DNA of 64,000 nucleotides from an uncultured Flavobacterium sp. (GCF_951805225.1 NZ_OX638201.1:4712001-4776000); one strand, 5' to 3'. Positions 54,160 to 63,201 are shown, numbered from the stretch's first letter. Numbers and translations: made by a program. Notes: a model not told the origin generated them from the letters alone.

Positions 54160-55221
54160 TTATTTGATTTTTCCTTCTTTTTTATAATGTACGTCAGACT
54201 GTTGTCTTAAAATTTCGGCACTTTTTTCAGGAGTAATATCTCTCTGCGATTCTCCTAACATTTCATATCCAACCATAAATTTCTTAACCGTCGCAGAACG
54301 TAATAATGGTGGATAAAAATGCATGTGAAAATGCCATTCAGGATGTTCTAAACCATCTGTTGGAGATTGGTGAATTCCTGAAGAATATGGGAACGAAGTA
54401 CTAAATAAGTTATCGTATTTTGTTGTTAATTGCTTTAGGATTTTAGCAAAAGCGGTACTTTCTTCTGCAGTAAAATCAGTGATTTTGCTAATCGCTTTTT
54501 TACTTACAATCATAGTTTCATAAGGCCAGATTGCCCAAAATGGAACCAAAGCCACAAAATGATCGTTTTCGATTACAACGCGTTCTCCAACTCTTAATTC
54601 TGCTTTTACATAATCTTCAAGAAGAGTTTTGCCGTTTTTATCAAAGTAAGATTTTAGACTAATTTGTGTTTTCTCAACCTGAGTTGGCAAAGATGATTGT
54701 GCCCAGATTTGTCCATGTGGATGCGGATTACTGCAACCCATAACGCTTCCTTTATTTTCGAAAATCTGAACGTGATTGATGTATTTGATACTTCCTAAAT
54801 CAGTATATTCTTTTTGCCAGGTTTTGATAATATTTTCGATTCCTTCAATTTCCATTTCCGGTAAAGTCAGATCGTGTCTTGGAGAAAAACAAACCACTCT
54901 GGAAATTCCCTGTTCTGGTTTTGCTTTAAAAAAAGTGTGTTTGATATCTTCTTCAAAAATAATTTCGTCCTGCTTCATTGCAGCGAAGTCATTTTCAAAA
55001 ACAAAGCTGCTTTCGTAGTTAGGATTGTTTACACCATTGGCGCGAACATTTCCCGGACACAAATAACACGTTGCGTCGTATTTTGGTAAAGCTTCAGTTG
55101 AAATAGTTTCGTTTTGTCCTTGCCACGGACGTTTGGCGCGATGAGGTGATACTAAAACCCATTCGTTTATTAATGGATTAAAACGTCTGTGAGGGTCCTC
55201 GTTAATGTCAAAGTTTTTCAT
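54160..55221 (-). CDS. galT: galactose-1-phosphate uridylyltransferase
   Basis: A 353-residue histidine-triad enzyme of the Leloir pathway: Gal-1-P + UDP-Glc to Glc-1-P + UDP-Gal. Zn-site C52 and C55 (CYLCPG) and the active-site H167-P-H169-GQIW are visible, with His169 the uridylylated residue. Operon order on the minus strand is galM, galK, galT; 17 bp separate galK from galT. Confidence 0.95.
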   Translation of the reverse strand: MKNFDINEDPHRRFNPLINEWVLVSPHRAKRPWQGQNETISTEALPKYDATCYLCPGNVRANGVNNPNYESSFVFENDFAAMKQDEIIFEEDIKHTFFKAKPEQGISRVVCFSPRHDLTLPEMEIEGIENIIKTWQKEYTDLGSIKYINHVQIFENKGSVMGCSNPHPHGQIWAQSSLPTQVEKTQISLKSYFDKNGKTLLEDYVKAELRVGERVVIENDHFVALVPFWAIWPYETMIVSKKAISKITDFTAEESTAFAKILKQLTTKYDNLFSTSFPYSSGIHQSPTDGLEHPEWHFHMHFYPPLLRSATVKKFMVGYEMLGESQRDITPEKSAEILRQQSDVHYKKEGKIK

Positions 55222-55238
55222 TTTTGTACTGGTGGTTT

Positions 55239-56399
55239 TTAAAGTAGTGTTGTTCCGTTTGAGATTTTTACATCATAAAATTTTAATTCAATCCCAAATG
55301 TATCTAAATAAAGATTTGAAAACTTACTTTTTACCTCATTTTCATGCCCTTTTTTTATTAAATTGATGGTGCATCCGCCAAAACCTCCGCCCATTAAACG
55401 CGAACCTATTATTCTCTCGTCAGCTTTTGCGGTATCTACCAGCATATCCAGCTCCTCACAGCTTACTTCATACTCTTGCGAAAGACCATAATGCGTCTCA
55501 AAAAGCAATTGTCCTAAAATTTCTATATTTCCGTTGTCCAAAGCCTCACATGCTTTTGTTACTCGGGCAATTTCTTTTACAACATAATGAACTCTTTTAA
55601 ATACAGTCGGGCTGAATTTATCCTGAATGCTCAAAAGTTGTTCTTCTGTACAATCTCTAAAACTCTTAATTTCCGGAAAGTGATTTTTAATGATCGATAA
55701 TCCTTCTTCACACTCAATTCTTCTCGTATTATATTCCGATGTAAAAAGAGAATGTTTTACATTACTGTCGAATAAAACCAAAGAATAATCTTTAAAATCA
55801 GCATTGTGATATTCAAAGTCTAATGTGTTACAATCTAATTTTATTACTTTATTATCAAGACCGTGAACACTTGAAAACTGGTCCATAATACCACAATTGA
55901 TACCAACCCAATGTTCCGCTTTTTGTCCTAATAATGAAATATCAACTTTCTCAATTTTAAGATCAAAAAGTTCTTTGATCCCGAAAATCGTTCCGCATTC
56001 TAAAGCTGCCGAAGACGACAATCCTGAACCAACCGGAATATTACTGCTGAAAACACAATTGAAACCATCAAAAGAAAAACCGTTATCCTGCAATTGTTTT
56101 ATTACACCACGAATATAATTGGTCCAGACAACATCGCTCAATTCAACTTTTTCAGTCAAATCAATTTCGAATTCTTCATTCAAATCAATGGCGATTATTT
56201 TAGATTTTTTGGTGTTGTTTTTTTCGAAAGCAAAACAAATTACCTTGTCAATTGCAGCCGGTAAAACATAACCGTCATTATAATCAATATGCTCTCCAAT
56301 AATATTAATTCTTCCAGGAGAAAGTACAATTTTTTGAGGCGCAGATCCAAATGATTTCTCAAAAAATGCCGTTGTGTTTTGTATTAAAATGTCATTCAT
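55239..56399 (-). CDS. galK: galactokinase
   Basis: A 386-residue GHMP kinase that phosphorylates galactose at C1. GRINIIGEHIDYNDGY (about 29-44) is the galactose-binding signature, PVGSGLSSSAALE (122-134) the ATP loop, and GSRLMGGGFGGCT the third GHMP motif. It sits 59 bp after galM, in the galMKT operon. Confidence 0.95.
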   Translation of the reverse strand: MNDILIQNTTAFFEKSFGSAPQKIVLSPGRINIIGEHIDYNDGYVLPAAIDKVICFAFEKNNTKKSKIIAIDLNEEFEIDLTEKVELSDVVWTNYIRGVIKQLQDNGFSFDGFNCVFSSNIPVGSGLSSSAALECGTIFGIKELFDLKIEKVDISLLGQKAEHWVGINCGIMDQFSSVHGLDNKVIKLDCNTLDFEYHNADFKDYSLVLFDSNVKHSLFTSEYNTRRIECEEGLSIIKNHFPEIKSFRDCTEEQLLSIQDKFSPTVFKRVHYVVKEIARVTKACEALDNGNIEILGQLLFETHYGLSQEYEVSCEELDMLVDTAKADERIIGSRLMGGGFGGCTINLIKKGHENEVKSKFSNLYLDTFGIELKFYDVKISNGTTLL

Positions 56400-56458
56400 T
56401 ATAGTGTAATTGTAATAGTGTTTTCTAACAGTTTTTGTAAACTGATTTTTAAAAAGTA

Positions 56459-57514
56459 CTAATTTATATTCTCAAATTTATAGACTGTTTTTTGACGATA
56501 TTCAGCTCCTTTTTTCAAAACTGAATTCGGAAAATGAGCATGATTTGGTGCATCCGGAAAATTCTGTGTTTCGAAGCAAATTCCGCTTGACGGATGATAC
56601 GTTACATTTTCTTTTCCTTTAAGAGTATCAAAACAATTTCCGCCTACATATATATGTACACTTGGCTGATCTGTGTAAACACTCATTTGTAAATTATTTT
56701 TTGTGCTCAATAATTTTGCAACAACTTCATTTGTAGGTTCAATTACAAAAGAATTGTCAATAGAAGCCGGACATTTTTTTGCCGTTCTAAAATCAAAATC
56801 ATGATTAGAAAGCGCCGTGAAATTTCCCGTTGGAATATTCTCGTCATTCGTTTCTAAAATCTTCTCTGAGTCAATAAACATTTCCTGATTCAAAACAGAA
56901 CCATCGTGTCCGTCAAGATTAAAATAACTGTGATGCGTTAGATTAATCACTGTATCTTCAGTCGAAGTTGCTTTATAATCCAGTTGCAATTCGTTTTTCT
57001 CTGTTAATGTATACGTTAAATCTACCTGCAATTCTCCAGGATAATTTTCGTCAAGATCAGGACTCAAAAGACTGAATGTTATCGACGGATTTTCATTAGA
57101 AGTAATATCAGTAACGTTCCATAATTTTTGTCCAAAACCAGCATTTCCGCCATGTAACGCATTACCATTATTATTGGTGTTTAACTGAAAAGTTTTACCA
57201 TTTAAAGAGAAAACACCTTTATTAATTCTTCCCGCATAACGTCCAACAGTTGTTCCAAAATAAGGTGCACTTGGCAAACTATAAGAAGCTAAATAAGATG
57301 CTGCCGAATCAAATCCTACAACAACATCTACCAGTTTTCCGTCAGAAAGAGGAATTTGTAAAGAAGTAACCGTCGCTCCAAAATTTGTAATTTGAACTTT
57401 CATTCCGTTTTTATTCGATAATTCAAAAGCGAGAATTTCTTCGTTATCAGAAGATAAACCAAATGAATTAGAAATACTTTTCTCTTGAAAATGCGATATA
57501 TGTTTTATTTCCAT
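56459..57514 (-). CDS. galM: aldose 1-epimerase
   Basis: A 351-residue mutarotase interconverting alpha and beta galactose. Catalytic His is in LTHHSYFNL and Glu in GICFETQNFPD, with GRYAGRINKG near 100 the sugar-binding block. The ATG at 57514 is chosen over one at 57553, which would lie upstream of the apparent -7 box (57539-57546) and inside the promoter. It is the first gene of the galMKT operon, divergent from the GntR regulator. Confidence 0.93.
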   Translation of the reverse strand: MEIKHISHFQEKSISNSFGLSSDNEEILAFELSNKNGMKVQITNFGATVTSLQIPLSDGKLVDVVVGFDSAASYLASYSLPSAPYFGTTVGRYAGRINKGVFSLNGKTFQLNTNNNGNALHGGNAGFGQKLWNVTDITSNENPSITFSLLSPDLDENYPGELQVDLTYTLTEKNELQLDYKATSTEDTVINLTHHSYFNLDGHDGSVLNQEMFIDSEKILETNDENIPTGNFTALSNHDFDFRTAKKCPASIDNSFVIEPTNEVVAKLLSTKNNLQMSVYTDQPSVHIYVGGNCFDTLKGKENVTYHPSSGICFETQNFPDAPNHAHFPNSVLKKGAEYRQKTVYKFENIN

Positions 57515-57538
57515 ACTATTTTTGCCAAAAATGAAATC

Positions 57539-57584
57539 CAAAAATAGAAACATTATTCACGTTAGCATACCAGTACCTACCAGT
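57539..57584 (-). promoter_or_regulatory. galM promoter and candidate GntR operator
   Basis: On the minus strand a TATTTTTG box (57546-57539) fits a Bacteroidota -7 element 24 nt before the galM start. Just upstream, TACCAGT occurs twice (57568-57574 and 57578-57584), 10 bp apart and so on one face of the helix. A repressor bound here would cover the -33 region of galM and sit close to the regulator's own start. The -33 TTTG is not obvious. The binding claim is inferred. Confidence 0.5.
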
Positions 57585-57616
57585 TTTTTGTATATTGCGC
57601 CAAAATCTATTTTTTT

Positions 57617-58615
57617 ATGAATATTATTTCTATTCAAAATAACATTGGATTGCCAAAATATAAGCAGATAATTCTCTCAATAGAAAAGGCAATCGAAGAA
57701 GAAAAATTAGTCAAAGGCGATCGGCTTCCGTCAGTAAATAAAGTCTGTTTGGCTTTTTCATTGTCGCGCGATACCGTTTTGTTGGGCTATGACGAACTCA
57801 AAAAACGCGGAATTATTTATGCCATTCCAGGCAAAGGATATTACGTTAAGAGCGTTGAAATCACCATAAAACAAAAGATTTTTTTACTTTTTGATGAGTT
57901 AAATATTTTCAAGGAAGATATTTATAATTCATTTTTAAAGAACATTGGCAAAAATGTACAAGTCGATATTTTCTTTCACCATTTTAATGTTCAGGTATTT
58001 CAAAAACTGATAAACGACAGTAACGGAAATTATACCAAGTACATTATTATGCCGACTAATTTAACTGGTGTGGCTGAAATTTTAAAAACCCTACCAGTAA
58101 ACGAGGTAATTATTCTCGATCAGACCAATCCTGATTTAAAATTATATCCCGCCATTTATCAAAATCACCAGAAAGATATTTTTGAAGGTTTATACAAAGG
58201 AAAAGTAAAATTGAATAAATATGAAAAGCTAATTTTGATCTTTCCCGGTTTTAGAGAACCTCTTGGAATGAAGTTAGGATTTGAACATTTTTGCACCGAA
58301 TATAATTTTGAATACGAAATTATAACCGAATTTACAGACAGAGAAATTACGCTGGGAGATCTTTATATTATCCCGAATGACAGGGATTTGGTTCGTGTAA
58401 TTGAAAGCGCCAGAGATCAACATTTGAAACTCGGAATTGATTTTGGAATTATATCTTATAATGAAACGCCGCTAAAAAAGATCGTAGCAAACGGAATCAC
58501 AACAATTTCTACACATTTTGAAACAATGGGAAAAATTCTGGCCGAAATGGTTCTTAAAGGAAATAAAGAACAAATCGAGAACAAGTTTTCTTTGATTATT
58601 CGAAATTCTTTGTAA
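57617..58615 (+). CDS. GntR-family regulator with sugar-binding domain
   Basis: A 332-residue repressor. Residues 1-78 are a GntR winged-helix domain (GDRLPSVNKVCLAFSLSRDTVLLGYDELKKRGIIYAIPGKGYY). Residues 90-330 resemble a periplasmic-binding-protein-like (LacI/GalR-type) ligand domain with a segment IIPNDRDLVRVIE at the hinge. This is the usual regulator of Bacteroidota sugar loci. The divergent galM operon is its presumed target, with a galactose-derived inducer. Confidence 0.88.
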   Translation: MNIISIQNNIGLPKYKQIILSIEKAIEEEKLVKGDRLPSVNKVCLAFSLSRDTVLLGYDELKKRGIIYAIPGKGYYVKSVEITIKQKIFLLFDELNIFKEDIYNSFLKNIGKNVQVDIFFHHFNVQVFQKLINDSNGNYTKYIIMPTNLTGVAEILKTLPVNEVIILDQTNPDLKLYPAIYQNHQKDIFEGLYKGKVKLNKYEKLILIFPGFREPLGMKLGFEHFCTEYNFEYEIITEFTDREITLGDLYIIPNDRDLVRVIESARDQHLKLGIDFGIISYNETPLKKIVANGITTISTHFETMGKILAEMVLKGNKEQIENKFSLIIRNSL

Positions 58616-58638
58616 AAAGCAGTTTTGTATTTTTTTTT

Positions 58639-58722
58639 AGTAGCTAATCCCGCTATACATTTCAATCTTTTATGGCGAACCCCGCCATAAAAGGATTTCC
58701 ACTTCTATCGGGGCTAGGGCTG
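58639..58722. repeat. dispersed Flavobacterium element with CTTTTATGGCG hairpin
   Basis: CTTTTATGGCG (58667-58677) pairs with CGCCATAAAAG (58683-58693), flanked by TAGCTAATCCCGCTATACATTT and GGATTTCCACTTCTATCGGGG-type sequence. I recognise this as a widespread intergenic element of Flavobacterium genomes; the origin is not settled. It lies just after the GntR gene. Confidence 0.7.
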
Positions 58723-58781
58723 ACATTTTCATAAGAATGTTTTAGATTGAAGATTAACGATTTAATATTTAATTTGCTATT

Positions 58782-59127
58782 TGTTCCATCGGAACATCTC
58801 ATCGGTAGAAAAAAAAATGCATCATAAGAAATATCGTCCCATAGGGACGTTTGGCAAATTTTGCGTTTAATTGGTATGTATTTTTGCCATTATTATTTAT
58901 AAAATCAAACGTTCCTACGGAACGTAAAAAATGCGTATTTATTTCTACCGATGAGATGTTCCGATGGAACAAAAAATAAATATGTACCTTAATAATGAAA
59001 TTGATTTATTTTCTAATAATTAAAATAAACAAACTGATGAGATATTGTCTTTAACAAATTGTTCCATCGGAACATCTCATCGGTAAACAAAAAACACATC
59101 GCAAGAAATATCGTCACATTAGGGACG
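58782..59127. repeat. palindromic repeats related to the 51-52 kb array
   Basis: TGTTCCATCGGAACA (58782-58796 and 59060-59074), CGTCCCATAGGGACG (58835-58849), CGTTCCTACGGAACG (58910-58924) and TGTTCCGATGGAACA (58957-58971) occur with the spacer TTTCTACCGATGAGAT or its complement. The spacer and palindrome design are the same as in 51001-52155. The frame 59059-59244 translates this repeat and is not a gene. No gene lies in 58616-59417; the transketolase promoter occupies its right end. Confidence 0.8.
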
Positions 59128-59256
59128 TTTGATTTAATGATATTGCCCTATCAATTTTTTTGGGTTAATCATCCAATTTCTATAAGATATATTCCGCCAG
59201 GAGTTAAAAACCGACAAATCTCTAATTTATTGGCTAAAAAATAACGAAACAATTTT

Positions 59257-59289
59257 TTTGTTTTTGTGGAATTATTTTACATACATTTG
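59257..59289 (+). promoter_or_regulatory. transketolase promoter
   Basis: A Bacteroidota-type promoter: TTTG (59257-59260), 21 nt, TACATTTG (59282-59289, matching TAnnTTTG). The operator site starts 3 nt downstream. The same spacing and arrangement recurs upstream of the SusC-like gene. Confidence 0.72.
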
Positions 59290-59292
59290 TAA

Positions 59293-59311
59293 ATGTAAAT
59301 TTTACACTTAT
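59293..59311 (+). promoter_or_regulatory. shared 19-bp operator, site 1 (transketolase)
   Basis: ATGTAAATTTTACACTTAT, an imperfect palindrome with a GTAAA/TTTAC core, lies 3 nt after the -7 box and would cover the transcription start. It differs from the other two sites (63183-63201 and 63642-63660) only in the central AT letters; the AC-ACTTAT end is constant. The likely binder is the Nudix-family regulator at 62436-63125. Confidence 0.7.
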
Positions 59312-59417
59312 TGTTTGTTTTGATTCTGTTTTGAGTTTTTAGAATTGTTTCTATATGAAATTCAGCGACAAACAAATAAAATTACGCTATTAAACCAACC
59401 AAAAAGATTACCTGAAA

Positions 59418-61472
59418 ATGAACAACAAAATAGACCAATCAGCCGCAGATAATATACGCGCTTTAGCCATTTCGATGGTTGAGAAAGCAAATTCCGGTCA
59501 TCCGGGAGGATCGATGGGCGGCGCCGATTTCATGCACATTTTATATTCTGAATATTTAAAATTCGATCCAACAGACATGAATTGGATTTTTAGAGACCGA
59601 TTTTTTATGGATGCCGGACATCTTTCGGCTTTAATGTATGCTCAATATCATTTGTTGGGAAATTACGAAAAATCAGATTTAGAAAACTTCAGACAATGGG
59701 GTTCTGTAACGCCTGGACATCCTGAAATTGATGTAAAAAGAGGTATCGAAAATACTTCAGGACCATTAGGGCAAGGACATGCAATGGGAGTTGGAGCTGC
59801 AATTGCTGCAAAGTTTTTATCGGCAAGATTTGAGAATTTATTCGATCATAAAATTTACGGTTTCATAACTGACGGAGGTGTTCAGGAAGAGATTTCGCAA
59901 GGTGCCGGACGTATTGCCGGACATTTAGGATTGAACAATTTCATAATGTTTTATGATTCAAATGATGTTCAGCTTTCGTCAATGACAGATGAGGTTACGA
60001 CCGAAAATACAGCAATGAAATACGAATCCTGGGGATGGAAAGTGATCACAATTGATGGTCATAATCATGCACATATTCGTTCTGCATTAAACGCAGCGCA
60101 CGCCGAATTAGAGCGACCAACTCTAATTATTGGAAGAACAATTATGGGAAAAGGTTGCGTTACCGCCGATGGAACGATGTATGAAGGACAATGCGAATTG
60201 CACGGAAAACCAATTGGAGCGACAAAAGCAGATTTTGAAAAAACGTTATTGAATTTAGGCGCAAATCCAGAAGATTCATTTGCAGTTTATGAAGATGTTG
60301 CAGCTCATTATAAAACGATTTTAGCAAAGAAAACAGAAGAAGCTTCAGAAAGAAAAACGCAAATTTTGGCTTGGGATAATCAAAATCCAAAATTAGCCGA
60401 AAAGATAAAAAACTTCTTTAATGGAGATTTACCAACTTTAGATTTTAGTACTGTTGTTCAAAAAGCAAATGCTGCAACACGAGATGCTTCGGCGGCGGTT
60501 TTAGGATATTTGGCAGAAAATGTAGAGAACATGATTGTGTCTTCTGCCGATTTATCGAATAGTGATAAAACAGATGGTTTCCTGAAAAAATCATCGGTTT
60601 TGCAAAAGAATAATTTCAGCGGAGGATTTCTACAAGCAGGAGTTGCCGAATTAACAATGGCGGCAATCGCTAACGGAATCGCGCTTCATGGCGGAGTTAT
60701 TCCGGTTGTGGCTACTTTTTTTGTGTTTTCAGATTATATGAAACCGGCAATTCGTTTGGCAGCAATTCAGGAATTAGCCGTAAAATATGTCTGGACGCAC
60801 GATTCTTTTCGCGTAGGCGAAGATGGACCAACGCACCAGCCAATTGAGCAAGAAGCTCAGATAAGATTATTGGAAAAAATCAAAAATCATTCAGGCGATC
60901 AAAGTTTATTAGCGCTTCGTCCTGCTGATGCTGTTGAAACTTCTGTGGCGTGGCAAATGGCATTAGAAAACAAAAAAACACCAACAGGATTAATTCTTTC
61001 GAGACAAGATATTAAGGGTCTTCCAACAAATGGAAAGCCAAGATTTGAAGAAGCGAGTCAAGCTAAAAAAGGTGGTTATTTGGTAAAAGAAACTCAAGAT
61101 CCAGATATTACTTTAATTGCAAACGGATCTGAAGTCGCAACACTTATTGAGGCCGCAAACGAATTGGAACAAATCATTAAGATTAAAATAAATGTAGCTT
61201 CCATTATTTCAGAAGGACTTTTTAGATCACAATCTGGAGAATATCAGGAAAGTGTTATTCCTAATAATGCTTTAGTTTTTGGACTTACGGCGGGACTTCC
61301 TGTTAATCTCGAAAATTTGGTTGGAAGTAAAGGTCAAGTATTTGGATTGGACCATTTTGGATATTCGGCTCCGGCTTCTGTTTTAGATCAGAAATTTGGA
61401 TTTACCAGTAAAAATGCCTGCGAAGAAATCCTTAAATATTTAGAAAAAAATAATTATAACATATCAAAATAA
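59418..61472 (+). CDS. tkt: transketolase
   Basis: A 684-residue full-length enzyme of the pentose phosphate pathway, transferring C2 units between ketoses and aldoses with TPP. The start block SMVEKANSGHPGGSMGG and GPLGQGHAMGVG are the substrate- and TPP-binding elements. The usual GDG TPP motif reads TDGGVQEEISQGA here, a variant I associate with Bacteroidota. The C-terminal half has the E-D-G-P-T-H-Q-P-I-E motif near 455. It is followed 9 bp later by an FSA-type aldolase, and an AraR-like operator precedes it. Confidence 0.94.
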   Translation: MNNKIDQSAADNIRALAISMVEKANSGHPGGSMGGADFMHILYSEYLKFDPTDMNWIFRDRFFMDAGHLSALMYAQYHLLGNYEKSDLENFRQWGSVTPGHPEIDVKRGIENTSGPLGQGHAMGVGAAIAAKFLSARFENLFDHKIYGFITDGGVQEEISQGAGRIAGHLGLNNFIMFYDSNDVQLSSMTDEVTTENTAMKYESWGWKVITIDGHNHAHIRSALNAAHAELERPTLIIGRTIMGKGCVTADGTMYEGQCELHGKPIGATKADFEKTLLNLGANPEDSFAVYEDVAAHYKTILAKKTEEASERKTQILAWDNQNPKLAEKIKNFFNGDLPTLDFSTVVQKANAATRDASAAVLGYLAENVENMIVSSADLSNSDKTDGFLKKSSVLQKNNFSGGFLQAGVAELTMAAIANGIALHGGVIPVVATFFVFSDYMKPAIRLAAIQELAVKYVWTHDSFRVGEDGPTHQPIEQEAQIRLLEKIKNHSGDQSLLALRPADAVETSVAWQMALENKKTPTGLILSRQDIKGLPTNGKPRFEEASQAKKGGYLVKETQDPDITLIANGSEVATLIEAANELEQIIKIKINVASIISEGLFRSQSGEYQESVIPNNALVFGLTAGLPVNLENLVGSKGQVFGLDHFGYSAPASVLDQKFGFTSKNACEEILKYLEKNNYNISK

Positions 61473-61481
61473 TAGAAAGAC

Positions 61482-62138
61482 ATGAAATTTTTTATAGATA
61501 CAGCAAATTTAAAAGATATTAAAGAAGCCAATGATTTAGGCGTTTTAGATGGTGTAACCACAAACCCGTCATTGATGGCAAAAGAAGGAATTACTGGCGC
61601 ACAAAATATTTTAGATCATTATATAAAAATTTGCGAATTGGTAGACGGCGATGTTAGTGCCGAAGTTATCTCAACAGATTTTGACGGAATGGTTGCCGAA
61701 GGTGAAAAACTTGCTGCTTTGCATCCGCAAATTGTAGTGAAAATCCCAATGATAAAAGATGGTGTAAAAGCAATCAGATATTTTGCAAATAAAGGAATTA
61801 GAACCAATTGTACTTTAGTGTTTTCTGCTGGTCAGGCTTTATTGGCAGCAAAAGCCGGAGCAACTTATGTATCGCCATTTATTGGTCGTCTTGATGATGT
61901 TTCGACCGACGGAATGGTTTTGATCGAAGACATTAGATTGATTTATGACAATTATGGTTTTGAAACTCAAATTCTGGCAGCTTCAGTTCGTAATGTAATG
62001 CATATTATTAATTGCGCAAAAACCGGTTCTGATGTAATTACTGGTCCATTAAGTGCAATCGAAGGTTTATTAAAACATCCGTTAACGGATATTGGTCTGG
62101 CAACTTTCCTTGCAGATTATCAAAAAGGAAATAGTTAG
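61482..62138 (+). CDS. fsa: fructose-6-phosphate aldolase/transaldolase (FSA/TalC type)
   Basis: A 218-residue TIM-barrel enzyme. The start KFFIDTANLKDIKEAN, the VTTNPSLMAKEG block and the Schiff-base Lys in VVKIPM (about K86) are diagnostic of the MipB/TalC group. It most likely acts as transaldolase, moving the dihydroxyacetone unit, and pairs with the transketolase in the non-oxidative pentose phosphate branch. Co-transcribed with tkt. Confidence 0.92.
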   Translation: MKFFIDTANLKDIKEANDLGVLDGVTTNPSLMAKEGITGAQNILDHYIKICELVDGDVSAEVISTDFDGMVAEGEKLAALHPQIVVKIPMIKDGVKAIRYFANKGIRTNCTLVFSAGQALLAAKAGATYVSPFIGRLDDVSTDGMVLIEDIRLIYDNYGFETQILAASVRNVMHIINCAKTGSDVITGPLSAIEGLLKHPLTDIGLATFLADYQKGNS

Positions 62139-62321
62139 AAGTTTTTTTTGGCCCACGGATTTGGCGGGTTAAACGGGTTTTCGCGGATTTTTTTTATTGT
62201 TTGAAATGTTTTTTCTCTCGCAGATTTAGCAGATTAGGCAGATTTATTTTAGTTCGAGATCCGTCAAATCCGTGAGCAAATAATAATTTGTTAGTTTTTT
62301 AATTGTAGTTTTATTGAAGAA

Positions 62322-62360
62322 AAAACCCTGAAAGTTTGTGGCTTTCAGGGTTTTGTTTTT
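62322..62360 (+). terminator. intrinsic terminator after the tkt-fsa operon
   Basis: A 13-bp stem, AAAACCCTGAAAG (62322-62334) and CTTTCAGGGTTTT (62342-62354), with loop TTTGTGG and a following T run. Between it and the fsa stop lies a dispersed repeat (GGATTTGGCGGGTTAAACGGG, about 62157 on). It may also serve the Nudix gene on the opposite strand. Confidence 0.9.
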
Positions 62361-62435
62361 TATAGTGTTTTCCAGTAAAAAAGAAAATCTGTGTCAATCC
62401 GTTTGATCCGTAAAAATCCGTGGGCTAAACCTTTT

Positions 62436-63125
62436 TTACAAATTCAATACAAAATCATTCAATAATTTCTCTTCGTATTTTTCTTTATTGAATGTATACA
62501 AATAAGATCCTTTTCGGGAAGATTGCATGTCTTTTTCATCTAGTTTATTCAGGATTTCCAAAGAATTAATTTTACTGATAAAGTTTCTTTTGTCCAATTC
62601 CTTACTTAAAATTGCTTCGTACAATTCTAATAATTGACGCATGGTGAATTTCTCAGGCAACAATTCAAACCCAATAGGTTTTATTGAAGTTCTGTAACGC
62701 AATCTTCGAATGGCGTGATCTACCATTTCGTTATGGTCAAAAATTAAGTTTGGCGCATCGGCAACACTGAACCATTGTGCGTGATAATTTTTTATTAATT
62801 CGGCATTATGGTTTTCGATATTAATCAATGCATAATAAGAAACCGAAATGGTTCTTTCGACAGGATCACGATCGATTTCGCTGTAAGCATATAACTGCTC
62901 CATATAAATATCGTTCAAACCTGTATATGTATTCAAAATTCTGATAGCAGCGTTATCTAATACTTCGTCACGTTTTAAGAAACCACCAATTAAGGACCAT
63001 TTTCCTTTTTCGGGCTCGAAATCTCTTTTAATCAAAAGTATTTTTAAACCTTCATTATCGAATCCGAAAATGATGCAATCTACTGCTAATAAAGCCTTGT
63101 CTGCAGAGCTATAACTGTTTAGCAT
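62436..63125 (-). CDS. Nudix-related transcriptional regulator (NrtR/AraR-like)
   Basis: A 229-residue regulator. The N-terminal 145 residues are a Nudix fold, but the Nudix box GGFLKRDEVLDNAAIRILNTYTGL lacks the REUXEE catalytic glutamates, so hydrolysis is not expected. The C-terminal ELLPEKFTMRQLLELYEAIL region is the winged-helix DNA-binding part of NrtR/AraR-type proteins. A Bacteroides Nudix protein, AraR, represses arabinose use and senses arabinose. The genomic link to transketolase, transaldolase and a SusC gene fits pentose control. It likely also regulates itself through the site at 63183-63201. Confidence 0.87.
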   Translation of the reverse strand: MLNSYSSADKALLAVDCIIFGFDNEGLKILLIKRDFEPEKGKWSLIGGFLKRDEVLDNAAIRILNTYTGLNDIYMEQLYAYSEIDRDPVERTISVSYYALINIENHNAELIKNYHAQWFSVADAPNLIFDHNEMVDHAIRRLRYRTSIKPIGFELLPEKFTMRQLLELYEAILSKELDKRNFISKINSLEILNKLDEKDMQSSRKGSYLYTFNKEKYEEKLLNDFVLNL

Positions 63126-63182
63126 ATGTTTGTTTTTATTGGTAAATATATAAACTTCCTAATTCGTTTCATAATTTTATTA

Positions 63183-63201
63183 ATGTATAATATACACTTA
63201 T
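63183..63201 (-). promoter_or_regulatory. shared 19-bp operator, site 3 (Nudix regulator)
   Basis: ATGTATAATATACACTTAT on the plus strand (reversed with respect to the regulator gene), 57 bp upstream of its start codon. It keeps the ATGTA and ACACTTAT ends of the other two sites. No clear -7/-33 pair accompanies it. It probably allows autoregulation. Confidence 0.62.

Noticed and set aside
57515..57553. Longer start for galM
   Set aside because: It would place the start codon upstream of the apparent -7 box, and the extra residues have no equivalent in other mutarotases.
59059..59244. 61-codon frame upstream of transketolase
   Set aside because: It begins in the TGTTCCATCGGAACA palindrome and continues into the promoter; no protein family fits.
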